The notes beneath the pieces were generated by a model. The model searched no databases and was not told the origin of the DNA. It worked only from the letters and a program-made list of their open reading frames with translations. From contig MKUZ01000030.1 of assembly GCA_001899065.1 (NCBI GenBank), positions 141,521 through 205,520 on the forward strand: DNA of 64,000 nucleotides. The letters are read 5' to 3'. Position 1 is the first letter of the stretch. Each line of letters opens with the position of its first letter. Of this stretch, positions 39,469 through 46,842 are shown in pieces. A program made the translations under genes and the position numbers. This DNA is from Devosia sp. 66-22 (GTDB lineage: Bacteria > Pseudomonadota > Alphaproteobacteria > Rhizobiales > Devosiaceae).

Positions 39469-40621
39469 GCACCGCCAACACCCGCTTCATCCGTTCCACC
39501 GCCAGGGCCGGATCAGCCAATACTCTGGCTTTGTCGGCGAGGCGGAACAGTTCCGCAAGGTGCTGCAGCGACCGCGTGCTCTGCTGTCCACCGATCATAG
39601 TGAAGTGTTCCTGAAGACCATTGAGATAAGCGAGGAACACAACGCCGGTTTTGTAGAAGCGCGTCGGCGCCTTGAAGATGTGCCGGCTGAGCGGCACCGT
39701 CGGCTCGAGCAGCTCGAAGAACTCATTGCTGCTGCCGCGTCCGAGCGCCGCCAGCGCCGCCGAGGCGGCCGGCGCAATGGCGTCGAAGATACCGAGCAGG
39801 GCATGTGAATAACCCTGTGCATCGCCCGCGATCAGTTCGGCGTAGTTGAAGTCGTCGCCTGTGTACATCTTGACGCCGTCGGGCAGCCGGCGCCGCATCG
39901 CAATCTCCTTCTCCGCGCTCAGCAGCGAGATCTTGATGCCGTCGACCTTGTCGGCGTTGGCGGCGATCACATCGAGGCAGACATCCATCGCCTCTTCATG
40001 CGTGCCCTTGCCCCAGTAGCCCAGCAGCGCCGGGTCGAACATCTCGCCCAGCCAGTGCAGGACCACCGGCTGCTTCACCTGTCCGAGGATGCGGCCATAG
40101 ACCTTGGCATAGTCGTCCGGCGATGTGGCCGCCGCGGCCAGCGCCCGGCTCGCCATCAGGATCACCTGTCCGCCCTCGCCCTCGACAAAGCCCACCTGCT
40201 CTTCATAGGCGGCAATGATCCGGTCGATCGTCACTTCGGGGCCGGCCGCGAGATGATCGGTCCCCGCGCCATAGGCGATCAGCGCGTCCGGCCGCGTCCG
40301 CGCTTCCGCCTGCGCCCGCCGGATCAGCTCCTGCGCCTCCGCCCAGCCCAGCCCCATGCCGCGCTGCGCCGTATCCATCGCCTCGGCCACCCCGAGCCCG
40401 AGGTCCCACAGCCGATGCCGGAAGGCGAGCGTGCGCTCCCAGTCGATCGCCGGCGTCAGCCACGGATCGACATCGGCCAGTGGATCGGTCACCACATGCG
40501 CCGCCGCAAACGCCACTCGCGGAAACTCCGCCGCCGCATGCGTCTCGAACGGCAGCGGCGCGCCGGTAAGCGTGTAGGTCACCAGGCGCCCGTCGGGGGA
40601 GGGGAGGGCGATCTCGGTCAT
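39455..40621 (-). CDS. DUF993 protein (dihydrodipicolinate-synthase-like TIM barrel)
   Basis: 388 residues, full length for DUF993. Features: LIAYGAGTDHLAAGPEVTIDRIIAAYEEQ, VVLHWLGEMFDPALLGYWG, KVDGIKISLLSAEKE (candidate Schiff-base Lys region) and KMYTGDDFNY. Family function is not established; a class-I aldolase or dehydratase role on a keto-sugar acid is suggested by fold. ATG at 40621; the longer frame to 41860 lies inside the oxidoreductase gene and is rejected. Confidence 0.75.
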   Translation of the reverse strand: MTEIALPSPDGRLVTYTLTGAPLPFETHAAAEFPRVAFAAAHVVTDPLADVDPWLTPAIDWERTLAFRHRLWDLGLGVAEAMDTAQRGMGLGWAEAQELIRRAQAEARTRPDALIAYGAGTDHLAAGPEVTIDRIIAAYEEQVGFVEGEGGQVILMASRALAAAATSPDDYAKVYGRILGQVKQPVVLHWLGEMFDPALLGYWGKGTHEEAMDVCLDVIAANADKVDGIKISLLSAEKEIAMRRRLPDGVKMYTGDDFNYAELIAGDAQGYSHALLGIFDAIAPAASAALAALGRGSSNEFFELLEPTVPLSRHIFKAPTRFYKTGVVFLAYLNGLQEHFTMIGGQQSTRSLQHLAELFRLADKARVLADPALAVERMKRVLAVHGIA

Positions 40622-40641
40622 CCTTGCACCTTGCGCATTTG

Positions 40642-41793
40642 CTACACCCCCAGCGCTGGAATATCGATCCACCGCCGCTCCTGCCAGCTCCTCAGTCCGG
40701 CCATCGCAAGTTGCACGCCCTTGGCGCCGGCCTCGAGGCCATAGGGCCATGCGCCGTCCTCGGCGACGTGGCGCAGGAACAGTTCCCACTGCGCCTTGAA
40801 ACCGTTTTCGGCCGGCCAGTTGTTGGGCACTTCCTCCCAGCCGCCGAAGAAGTCGATGGTCTTGGGCTGGTCGGGGTTCCACACCGGCTTGGGCGTATTC
40901 ACCCGGTGCTGCGTGAAGCACTGGTGCAGCCCCGCCACCGCCGAGCCATGCGTGCCGTCCACCTGGAACGTCACGAGGTCGTCGCGCCGCACGCGCACGT
41001 CCCAGCTCGAATTGATATGCGCGACGATCCCGCCCTCGAGCTGGAACGTCGCATAGGCCGCGTCGTCCGCATCGGCCGTGTAGGTCTTGCCCTTCTCGTC
41101 GACTCTTTCGGGGATATGCGTCGCGCCCAGGCAACTCACCGCCTGCACCTCGCCGAACAAATTGTCGAGCACGTAGCGCCAGTGGCACAGCATATCGAGG
41201 ATGATGCCGCCGCCATCGGCCTTGCGGTAGTTCCAGCTCGGCCGCTGCGCCGGCTGCCAGTCGCCCTCGAACACCCAGTAGCCGAACTCGCCGCGCACCG
41301 ACAGGATGCGCCCGAAAAAGCCCGAGTCGCGCAGCATCTTGAGCTTCAGCAGGCCGGGCAGGAACAGCTTGTCCTGCACCACGCCGTGCTTGATGCCCGC
41401 GGCCTTGGCCTTCTTGGCCAGCGCCACCGCGCTCTGCAGATCGTCGCTGACGGGCTTTTCGCAATAGACGTGCTTGCCCGCATCGATCGCCCGGCTGAGG
41501 AGTTCGGCGCGCATCTGCGTGGTGCCTGCGTCGAAGAACACCGTGTCTTCGGCATTGCCCAGCGCCGCGTCGAGATCGGTCGTCCAGCGGGCGATGCTGT
41601 GCTTCTCCGCCAGCCGCCGGATCTTGTCCTCGTCGCGGCCCACGATGATCGGGTCGACCACCAGCCGGTCGCCGTTCCCCAGCGCCAGTCCGCCCTGGTC
41701 GCGGATGGCCAGGATCGAGCGCACCAGGTGCTGGTTGTAGCCCATCCGCCCGGTCACCCCGTGCATGATGATGCCAATGCGCCGCTCGGCCAT
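40642..41793 (-). CDS. Gfo/Idh/MocA family oxidoreductase
   Basis: 383 residues. Nucleotide-binding N-terminus RRIGIIMHGVTGRMGYNQH and the family EKP motif (CEKPVSDDLQ). First gene of the operon with DUF993 and the isomerase, behind a TetR-type operator candidate at 41817. It most likely oxidises a sugar or polyol with NAD(P). It is distinct from the Gfo/Idh/MocA at 6890. No dedicated transporter is adjacent. Confidence 0.82.
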   Translation of the reverse strand: MAERRIGIIMHGVTGRMGYNQHLVRSILAIRDQGGLALGNGDRLVVDPIIVGRDEDKIRRLAEKHSIARWTTDLDAALGNAEDTVFFDAGTTQMRAELLSRAIDAGKHVYCEKPVSDDLQSAVALAKKAKAAGIKHGVVQDKLFLPGLLKLKMLRDSGFFGRILSVRGEFGYWVFEGDWQPAQRPSWNYRKADGGGIILDMLCHWRYVLDNLFGEVQAVSCLGATHIPERVDEKGKTYTADADDAAYATFQLEGGIVAHINSSWDVRVRRDDLVTFQVDGTHGSAVAGLHQCFTQHRVNTPKPVWNPDQPKTIDFFGGWEEVPNNWPAENGFKAQWELFLRHVAEDGAWPYGLEAGAKGVQLAMAGLRSWQERRWIDIPALGV

Positions 41794-41816
41794 GATGTGT
41801 CTCCCCCATCCGCTTT

Positions 41817-41832
41817 GTAACTGTTTGGTTAC
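41817..41832. promoter_or_regulatory. TetR operator candidate
   Basis: GTAAC-TGTTTG-GTTAC, 5-bp perfect arms with 6-bp spacer (the flanking bases keep A/T-rich symmetry), 24 bp upstream of the Gfo/Idh/MocA start and downstream of the TetR gene stop. Its half-sites and A/T-rich core resemble TetR-family operators. Confidence 0.45.
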
Positions 41833-41882
41833 TCGTAGCGGCCGCCCCGGCAGGGGTCAAGCCGCGCCGGACTGCGGGTCAA

Positions 41883-42545
41883 TTAGCGCGGCTTGAGCGA
41901 GCTGAGCACGACATCGGAAATGTGCTCGCCCCAGCGCGCGATCTCGCCCTTGGCGAGGAGGTCGCGGCGGAACACCGTGGTCAGGGTCCAGCGGTTGGAG
42001 AGGTAGAAGAACCCCAGCGCTGCCATGGTCAGGTAGACGTCGAGTGGGTCGGCATCGGCGCGGAATACGCCCTTCTTGGCCCCGCGCTTGAGCACGTCAC
42101 GCAGCTCATCGATCAGCGGCGAGTTCATCGCCACCACGCTCTCGGAGCGCTTGAGGAACTTCGCCTTGAGCAGGTTCTCGGTGCCCAGCAGGCTCAGGAA
42201 TTCGGGGTGGTCGAGAAAGTAGCGGAAAGTGAACTGCACCAGGTCGCGCAGCCCTTCCTCCGGCTCGCGATGGGCGAGGTCGAGCTTGCCTTCCGCCCGC
42301 CGGATCGCCGCGTAGGTTTCCTCCAGCACCGCCAGGTACAGCGCCTCCTTGCCCCCGTAGTAATGATAGAGCATGCGCTTGTTGATTTTGGCGTGCGCCG
42401 CGATGGCGTCGATCCGCGCCCCGCCGAATCCCTTGTCGGTGAACTCGCGCGTCGCGGCAGCAAGAATCGCGGCCTTGGTGCCTTCCGGATCGCGGCTCGC
42501 GCCGCTCCGCTCGTTCTCAGCCCTTTGGGTCCGGCCCGCCGCCAT
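41883..42545 (-). CDS. TetR-family regulator
   Basis: 220 residues. N-terminal TetR HTH: TKAAILAAATREFTDKGFGGARIDAIAAHAKINKRMLYHYYGGKEALYLAVLEE (residues 23-76). C-terminal ligand domain helices include LVQFTFRYFLDHPEFLSLL. Transcribed towards the sugar-catabolic trio, so local repression through the operator at 41817 is likely. The ligand is unknown. Confidence 0.88.
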   Translation of the reverse strand: MAAGRTQRAENERSGASRDPEGTKAAILAAATREFTDKGFGGARIDAIAAHAKINKRMLYHYYGGKEALYLAVLEETYAAIRRAEGKLDLAHREPEEGLRDLVQFTFRYFLDHPEFLSLLGTENLLKAKFLKRSESVVAMNSPLIDELRDVLKRGAKKGVFRADADPLDVYLTMAALGFFYLSNRWTLTTVFRRDLLAKGEIARWGEHISDVVLSSLKPR

Positions 42546-42632
42546 ACGCCCTCGCTCCCCGCCGCCCTCCTATACAGGGCCATGCCGCCCATTGGAACGA
42601 ACCGTGCGCCAATCCAGTTATTTGTCGGATCA

Positions 42633-43061
42633 ATGGTCAAATCCATGTCGGAATTTTTCGCGCGCTTCTCCCATCTGGTGTCCCATCTCTCCGGCCGGCC
42701 CGCGACGTTCGTGATCGCCGTGCTGCTGGTGGTCGGCTGGGCCGTCACCGGTCCGCTGTTCGGCTTCTCCGAGACCTGGCAACTCGTCATCAACACCGCC
42801 ACCACCATCATCACCTTCCTCATGGTGTTCGTCCTCCAGAACACCCAGGAGCGGGACGGCGAGGCGGTGCAGGCCAAGCTCGACGAGCTGATCTATGCGG
42901 TGAAGGGCGCCGACAACCGCTTCGTCCAGGCCGAACGCCTGGCCGACGAGGAGCTGCACGCCCTGCGCGAAAGCCTGCTGCAGCAGTGCGAGCTCGCCAA
43001 TGACGAGATCGAACGCCGGGGTGGCGCCCACAAGCACAGGCATCACGAACAAGCGACCTGA
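42633..43061 (+). CDS. Low-affinity iron permease family protein
   Basis: 142 residues with two membrane helices (about 25-45 and 50-70) and the conserved tail FVLQNTQERDGEAVQAKLDELIYAVKGADNRFV, diagnostic of the Fe_permease family (related to yeast Fet4 segments). It ends in a His-rich stretch GGAHKHRHHEQ. Starts at 42633 or 42645 are equally possible; no strong Shine-Dalgarno is seen. Bacterial members are short and their function is largely unproven. Confidence 0.75.
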   Translation: MVKSMSEFFARFSHLVSHLSGRPATFVIAVLLVVGWAVTGPLFGFSETWQLVINTATTIITFLMVFVLQNTQERDGEAVQAKLDELIYAVKGADNRFVQAERLADEELHALRESLLQQCELANDEIERRGGAHKHRHHEQAT

Positions 43062-43125
43062 CGCCGTTCCCTTGCGCGCCGCTAGCGTCTATCAACACTC
43101 CCGCGTACACGGATGGAGGGTCACG

Positions 43126-43992
43126 ATGGTCAAGGCGGCATTCATTGGTCTGGGTGTCATGGGTTACCCCATGGCGCGCCACCTCAAGGCCAAGGGGCAC
43201 GACGTCACCGTCTACAATCGCACCTCCGCCAGGGCCGACAAATGGGTGAGCGAGAACGGCGGCACCGCCGCGCCCACGCCGCGCGACGCCGCCAAGGGGC
43301 AGGACATCGTCTTCGCCTGCGTCGGCAATGACGACGACCTCGCCCAAGTCACCATCGGCCCCGACGGCGCCTTCCACGCCATGCAGAGCGGCGCCGTCTT
43401 CGTCGATCACACGACGGCATCGGCGACCATCGCCCGCAATCTCTCCGGCGCAGCACGCGAAAAGGGCTTCGCGTTTCTGGATGCACCCGTGTCGGGCGGC
43501 CAGGCCGGGGCCGAGAACGGTCAGCTCACCGTTATGGTGGGGGGCGAACAGGCCGCCTTCGATAGAGCCGAGCCGGTGATCCAGTCTTTCGCCCGCGCTT
43601 GCCGCCTGCTCGGTCCCGCCGGTGCCGGCCAGCTCGCCAAGATGATGAACCAGATCGCCATCGCCGGCGTCGTGCAGGGGCTCGCCGAAGCCGTGCATTT
43701 CGGCAAGTCCGCCAGGCTCGACGTCGCGGCGGTGATCGACGTCATCTCCAAGGGCGCCGCGCAGTCGTGGCAGATGGAGAACCGTCACAAGACCATGCTC
43801 GCGGGCAAGTACGATTTCGGTTTCGCCGTCGACTGGATGCGCAAGGATCTGGGCATCGTGCTCGCCGAAGCCCGCGCCAATGGCAGCACGCTGCCGCTCA
43901 CCGCGCTGGTCGATCAATTCTATGCCGAAGTCCAGGCAATGGGCGGAAAGCGCTGGGATACCTCCTCGCTTCTGGCTAGATTGGAACGCTAA
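43126..43992 (+). CDS. 3-hydroxyisobutyrate dehydrogenase-family oxidoreductase
   Basis: 288 residues. NAD(P) motif FIGLGVMGYPMARHLKAKGH, substrate loop DAPVSGGQAGAENG and the catalytic-Lys segment GAGQLAKMMNQI. It belongs to beta-hydroxyacid dehydrogenases (HIBADH, tartronate semialdehyde reductase, GLYR). Start after GGATGGAGGG. It stands alone between the iron permease and the protease genes; the physiological substrate is not evident. Confidence 0.85.
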   Translation: MVKAAFIGLGVMGYPMARHLKAKGHDVTVYNRTSARADKWVSENGGTAAPTPRDAAKGQDIVFACVGNDDDLAQVTIGPDGAFHAMQSGAVFVDHTTASATIARNLSGAAREKGFAFLDAPVSGGQAGAENGQLTVMVGGEQAAFDRAEPVIQSFARACRLLGPAGAGQLAKMMNQIAIAGVVQGLAEAVHFGKSARLDVAAVIDVISKGAAQSWQMENRHKTMLAGKYDFGFAVDWMRKDLGIVLAEARANGSTLPLTALVDQFYAEVQAMGGKRWDTSSLLARLER

Positions 43993-44066
43993 TCGGTACC
44001 GAAAGCGCCCGGATTTCTCTTGGTTTGGTCGGAATTCCGGCCAACGCCCGCGCGAGGTTGGGGCGC

Positions 44067-44081
44067 GTTCAAATTGCGTTC
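44067..44081 (+). promoter_or_regulatory. LexA-box-like motif (GTTC-N7-GTTC)
   Basis: GTTC-AAATTGC-GTTC, the alphaproteobacterial SOS box pattern, 76 bp upstream of the protease GTG. About two such 8-base matches are expected by chance in both strands of a 64-kb window, so support is weak. Confidence 0.25.
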
Positions 44082-44157
44082 ATGTTGCCTCGTCATTAAG
44101 GGGCAACGTCACGCGTCGCGCCGGCCAACGGCGCCCTGACTTGGGGAGATCATCGTC

Positions 44158-45153
44158 GTGCCATCGCTCGTCAAACCGCTCACGCTCGCGGCGCTGTTTG
44201 CCGTCGCCGCAACCTCAGTCTTCGCGCAGGCTGCGCCCAACCCCTTCGACAACGTGCCCAAGGCGCGCACCGACTACGTCGCCGAGAAGGGCGATGCCAC
44301 CGATCGCATCATCGGTGGCAAGACCGCCGACGACGGCGAGTATCCCTTCCAGGTGGCGTTCCTGCGGGCCGACTACCTCACCACCGATCCCGAGAGTCAG
44401 TACGAAGCGGAGTTCTGCGGCGGCTCGCTGATCGCCCCCACCTGGGTGCTCACCGCCGCGCACTGCGTCACCGATTACGGTGAGACCATCTCGCCCGACT
44501 TCATGGTCGCCCTCACCGGCACCACCGATCTGATGGCCGGCAAGCGCGTCAAGGTGAAGTCCGTCCACGCGCACGAAAACTACAACGACTGGACCATGGA
44601 CAACGACGTGGCCCTCGTCGAGCTCGACGAGGCCGTCGACCTGCCGCCGGTCACGCTCGACCTCGACGGTGCCGATTTCGACACCGCCGTCGTCATCGGC
44701 TGGGGTCTCACCGAGGACGGCGAGTATCCGCGCCACCTGCTCGAATCCGATATCAATGTGGTGTCCAATGCCGAATGCAATGGCGGCATCAAGACCATCT
44801 ATTCCAAGGCGCTCAGGCAGGCTGTCACCGATCTGGGCAGCCAGTACGGCATCGCCCAGGCGCAGTCCGACCGCGTCGGCGACGAGCTGGCCGAAGGCAT
44901 TGCTGACCCACTGACCGAGAACATGATCTGTGCCGGCATCAAGGAAGGCGGCCGCGACTCCTGCTACGGCGACAGCGGCGGTCCGCTCATCGCCACCGTC
45001 AACGGCAAGGCCGTGCAGTTGGGCATCGTGAGCTGGGGCGAGGGCCCCGCGGATGCCGAAGTCAAATGCGGCCACGAGGACGTCTATGGCGTCTACAGCC
45101 GCGTCTCGAGCTTCAAGGATTGGATCGCGGCCAAGACGACGGCCACGAACTGA
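44158..45153 (+). CDS. Exported trypsin-like serine protease (S1)
   Basis: 331 residues. Signal peptide to about residue 23 (SVFAQ). An activation-type site RIIGG (residue 45 onwards) precedes the catalytic domain, suggesting a zymogen with a short propeptide. Triad: His102 (TAAHC), Asp150 (NDVALVE) and Ser273 (GDSGGP). Six Cys residues would form disulfides in the periplasm or outside. GTG start after CTTGGGGAG. It is followed by a second exported serine protease gene (45313), with a weak hairpin between. Confidence 0.88.
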   Translation: MPSLVKPLTLAALFAVAATSVFAQAAPNPFDNVPKARTDYVAEKGDATDRIIGGKTADDGEYPFQVAFLRADYLTTDPESQYEAEFCGGSLIAPTWVLTAAHCVTDYGETISPDFMVALTGTTDLMAGKRVKVKSVHAHENYNDWTMDNDVALVELDEAVDLPPVTLDLDGADFDTAVVIGWGLTEDGEYPRHLLESDINVVSNAECNGGIKTIYSKALRQAVTDLGSQYGIAQAQSDRVGDELAEGIADPLTENMICAGIKEGGRDSCYGDSGGPLIATVNGKAVQLGIVSWGEGPADAEVKCGHEDVYGVYSRVSSFKDWIAAKTTATN

Positions 45154-45197
45154 AGACGCGTCGCTCCGGCTTCCGGCGCGCGCTCATCGAACTTGGA

Positions 45198-45215
45198 CCG
45201 GCCGTACGCGGCCGG
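45198..45215 (+). terminator. Weak hairpin after first protease gene
   Basis: CCGGCCG-TACG-CGGCCGG, 7-bp perfect stem with tetraloop, 44 bp after the stop. No T-run, so termination is uncertain. Confidence 0.3.
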
Positions 45216-45312
45216 CCAGGGAATATTGCTCAGTGGTCAACAACTCATTGACGTCTGGGCTTTTTCCCGGTTTCCTGCCTCATCTAAAGGACAAGAAGGG
45301 AAGACGTCCGCC

Positions 45313-46335
45313 ATGCAATTCCGCACTCTGACCACCGCCATCCTGCTGGGTGTCGCTCTCGCCGCCACTCCGGCCTTCGCCCAGACGGCGGGCAATGCCG
45401 GTCCGGCCGAGATTCCGGCCACCCGCGATGCACCGTTCCAGCTTCCGGGCGACGCCAAGGCGACGCCGCCGCTGCAGATCGACTCCTCGACCCTCAGCCG
45501 CGGTCCCGCCGCGCTCGATCCGGCCGCCGCGATCGAAAGCATGGGCACCGAGACGCTCAACCGCGATGGCTCGACCGAGTCCAAGCCGGCGTCCGAGGGC
45601 CTGCGCGCCATCATCGAGCAGCAGACCGCGCCCTCCGAGACCGCCAGCACCGACCGCGTCATGGTCGGCACCGACGACCGCAAGCAGATCACCGACGCCT
45701 CGGGCTACCCCGAGCGCATCGTGGGCTGGCTGTGGTCGCAGGCGCAGGACGATTCCTGGTCGACCTGCTCGGCCACCCTCATCGGACCCTACACCGTCGT
45801 GACGGCGGCCCATTGCGTCTACGTCCATTCGGCTGGCGGCTGGATCAAGCAGATGCTGTTCATTCCCGGCCTGACCGACCCGGAGAGCGCTCCGTTCGGG
45901 ACCTTTGACTGGGAGAACATCAACATCCTCAAGGGCTACATCGACAACTACGACGGCACCAATTACGGCTCCGCCATGCCGTGGGACCTCGCCGTCATCA
46001 CGCTCCAGGAAGACGCCGGCAACCAGCTCGGCTGGCTCGGCTTCCGCGTCGACGACGCATCCGACTGGGCCGCCCGCATCATCGGCTACCCCGGCGACAA
46101 GCCGGAGGGCACGATGTGGTCCAACACCTGCAACATCAAGGCGGACCAGTTCGGCGACCTGATCTTCTGGCACGAATGCGACACCTTCGCCGGCTCGTCG
46201 GGTTCGTCCATGTGGGAAGACCAGAGCGGTGATCTCTACATCCGCGGCATCAACGTCGCCGAGGACGACAAGGTCAACTACGGCGTCCGCTTCACCGAGA
46301 GCTACTACCAGTTCATCATCGACAACTACAAATAA
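45313..46335 (+). CDS. Exported V8/glutamyl-endopeptidase-like serine protease
   Basis: 340 residues. Sec signal peptide (MQFRTLTTAILLGVALAATPAFAQ), then a roughly 110-residue propeptide-like region rich in Ala/Pro/Ser/Thr, then an S1B-type domain: His167 (VTAAHC), Asp225 (MPWDLAVI) and Ser296 (AGSSGSSMW in place of the usual GNSGSP). Four Cys in the mature domain. It ends at a strong terminator. The two adjacent genes encode distinct protease subfamilies rather than a recent duplication. Confidence 0.83.
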   Translation: MQFRTLTTAILLGVALAATPAFAQTAGNAGPAEIPATRDAPFQLPGDAKATPPLQIDSSTLSRGPAALDPAAAIESMGTETLNRDGSTESKPASEGLRAIIEQQTAPSETASTDRVMVGTDDRKQITDASGYPERIVGWLWSQAQDDSWSTCSATLIGPYTVVTAAHCVYVHSAGGWIKQMLFIPGLTDPESAPFGTFDWENINILKGYIDNYDGTNYGSAMPWDLAVITLQEDAGNQLGWLGFRVDDASDWAARIIGYPGDKPEGTMWSNTCNIKADQFGDLIFWHECDTFAGSSGSSMWEDQSGDLYIRGINVAEDDKVNYGVRFTESYYQFIIDNYK

Positions 46336-46358
46336 GAACGAAGTTCTGATTTGTCCGA

Positions 46359-46385
46359 GGGCCGCGCCGCAAGCGCGGCCCTTTT
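46359..46385 (+). terminator. Rho-independent terminator
   Basis: GGGCCGCG (46359-46366) pairs with CGCGGCCC (46374-46381) around a 7-nt loop, followed by TTTTCTATT. It is 23 bp after the second protease stop. Confidence 0.85.
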
Positions 46386-46479
46386 CTATTGCACACGACC
46401 GCCCACAACTCGGCACGACGCCAAACCGGCCTGCTCGCCCCCCTCCTGCAGTCGGCACCATCGTGCCCTATCCCCGATT

Positions 46480-46643
46480 GTCATCCCCGCGCAGGCGGGG
46501 ACCCAACTCTCGCCCCCCTTCGTCCGTCATGGCCGGGCGAAGAGCCGGCCACCCAGCCGGACGCGATGCGTGCTGGGTCCCCGGTCACGATTGATAGGCT
46601 GGACGCAATAGCGCAGCTGCGTCCCCGCCTGCGTGGAGACGAC
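46480..46643. repeat. Intergenic element bounded by 23-bp imperfect inverted repeats
   Basis: The ends at 46480-46502 and 46621-46643 are imperfect inverted repeats of 23 bp (both contain CGCAGGCGGGGAC or its complement). A nested pair, GGGGACCCAAC (46497-46507) and GCTGGGTCCCC (46572-46582), is also inverted. It lies in the 507-bp gene-free stretch 46336-46842, together with the terminator and Pho-box-like site. CATCCCCGC...GCGGGGACCCA units are familiar dispersed repeats of alphaproteobacteria; no coding capacity is evident. Confidence 0.55.
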
Positions 46644-46748
46644 ATCTGCGGGCGCCATCAGCGCGGCCCGGCAGATTCGTTCGTTCTCCCCAATGGAAAT
46701 CGTCGCAATGCTGTTATCCGAACTCGCTACGCCCAATGCTCTGGAAAC

Positions 46749-46777
46749 CTGCGACAGGGCTGTCATAATCGCCTCAG
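46749..46777 (+). promoter_or_regulatory. PhoB-box-like site upstream of 5'-nucleotidase
   Basis: CTGCGAC (46749), CTGTCAT (46760, exact consensus) and GCCTCAG (46771) at 11-bp spacing, 66 bp before the nucleotidase ATG. Only the middle unit is strong. Confidence 0.3.
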
Positions 46778-46842
46778 CGCGAGTGGGGCAGGGCCCCGGT
46801 CGCCAGGTTCCTAAGGCCTATAAAACCTCCAGGGAGACGATA

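Noticed and set aside
39455-41860. DUF993 frame extended to 801 residues
   Set aside because: The extension is the shadow of the Gfo/Idh/MocA gene on the same strand; DUF993 starts at 40621.
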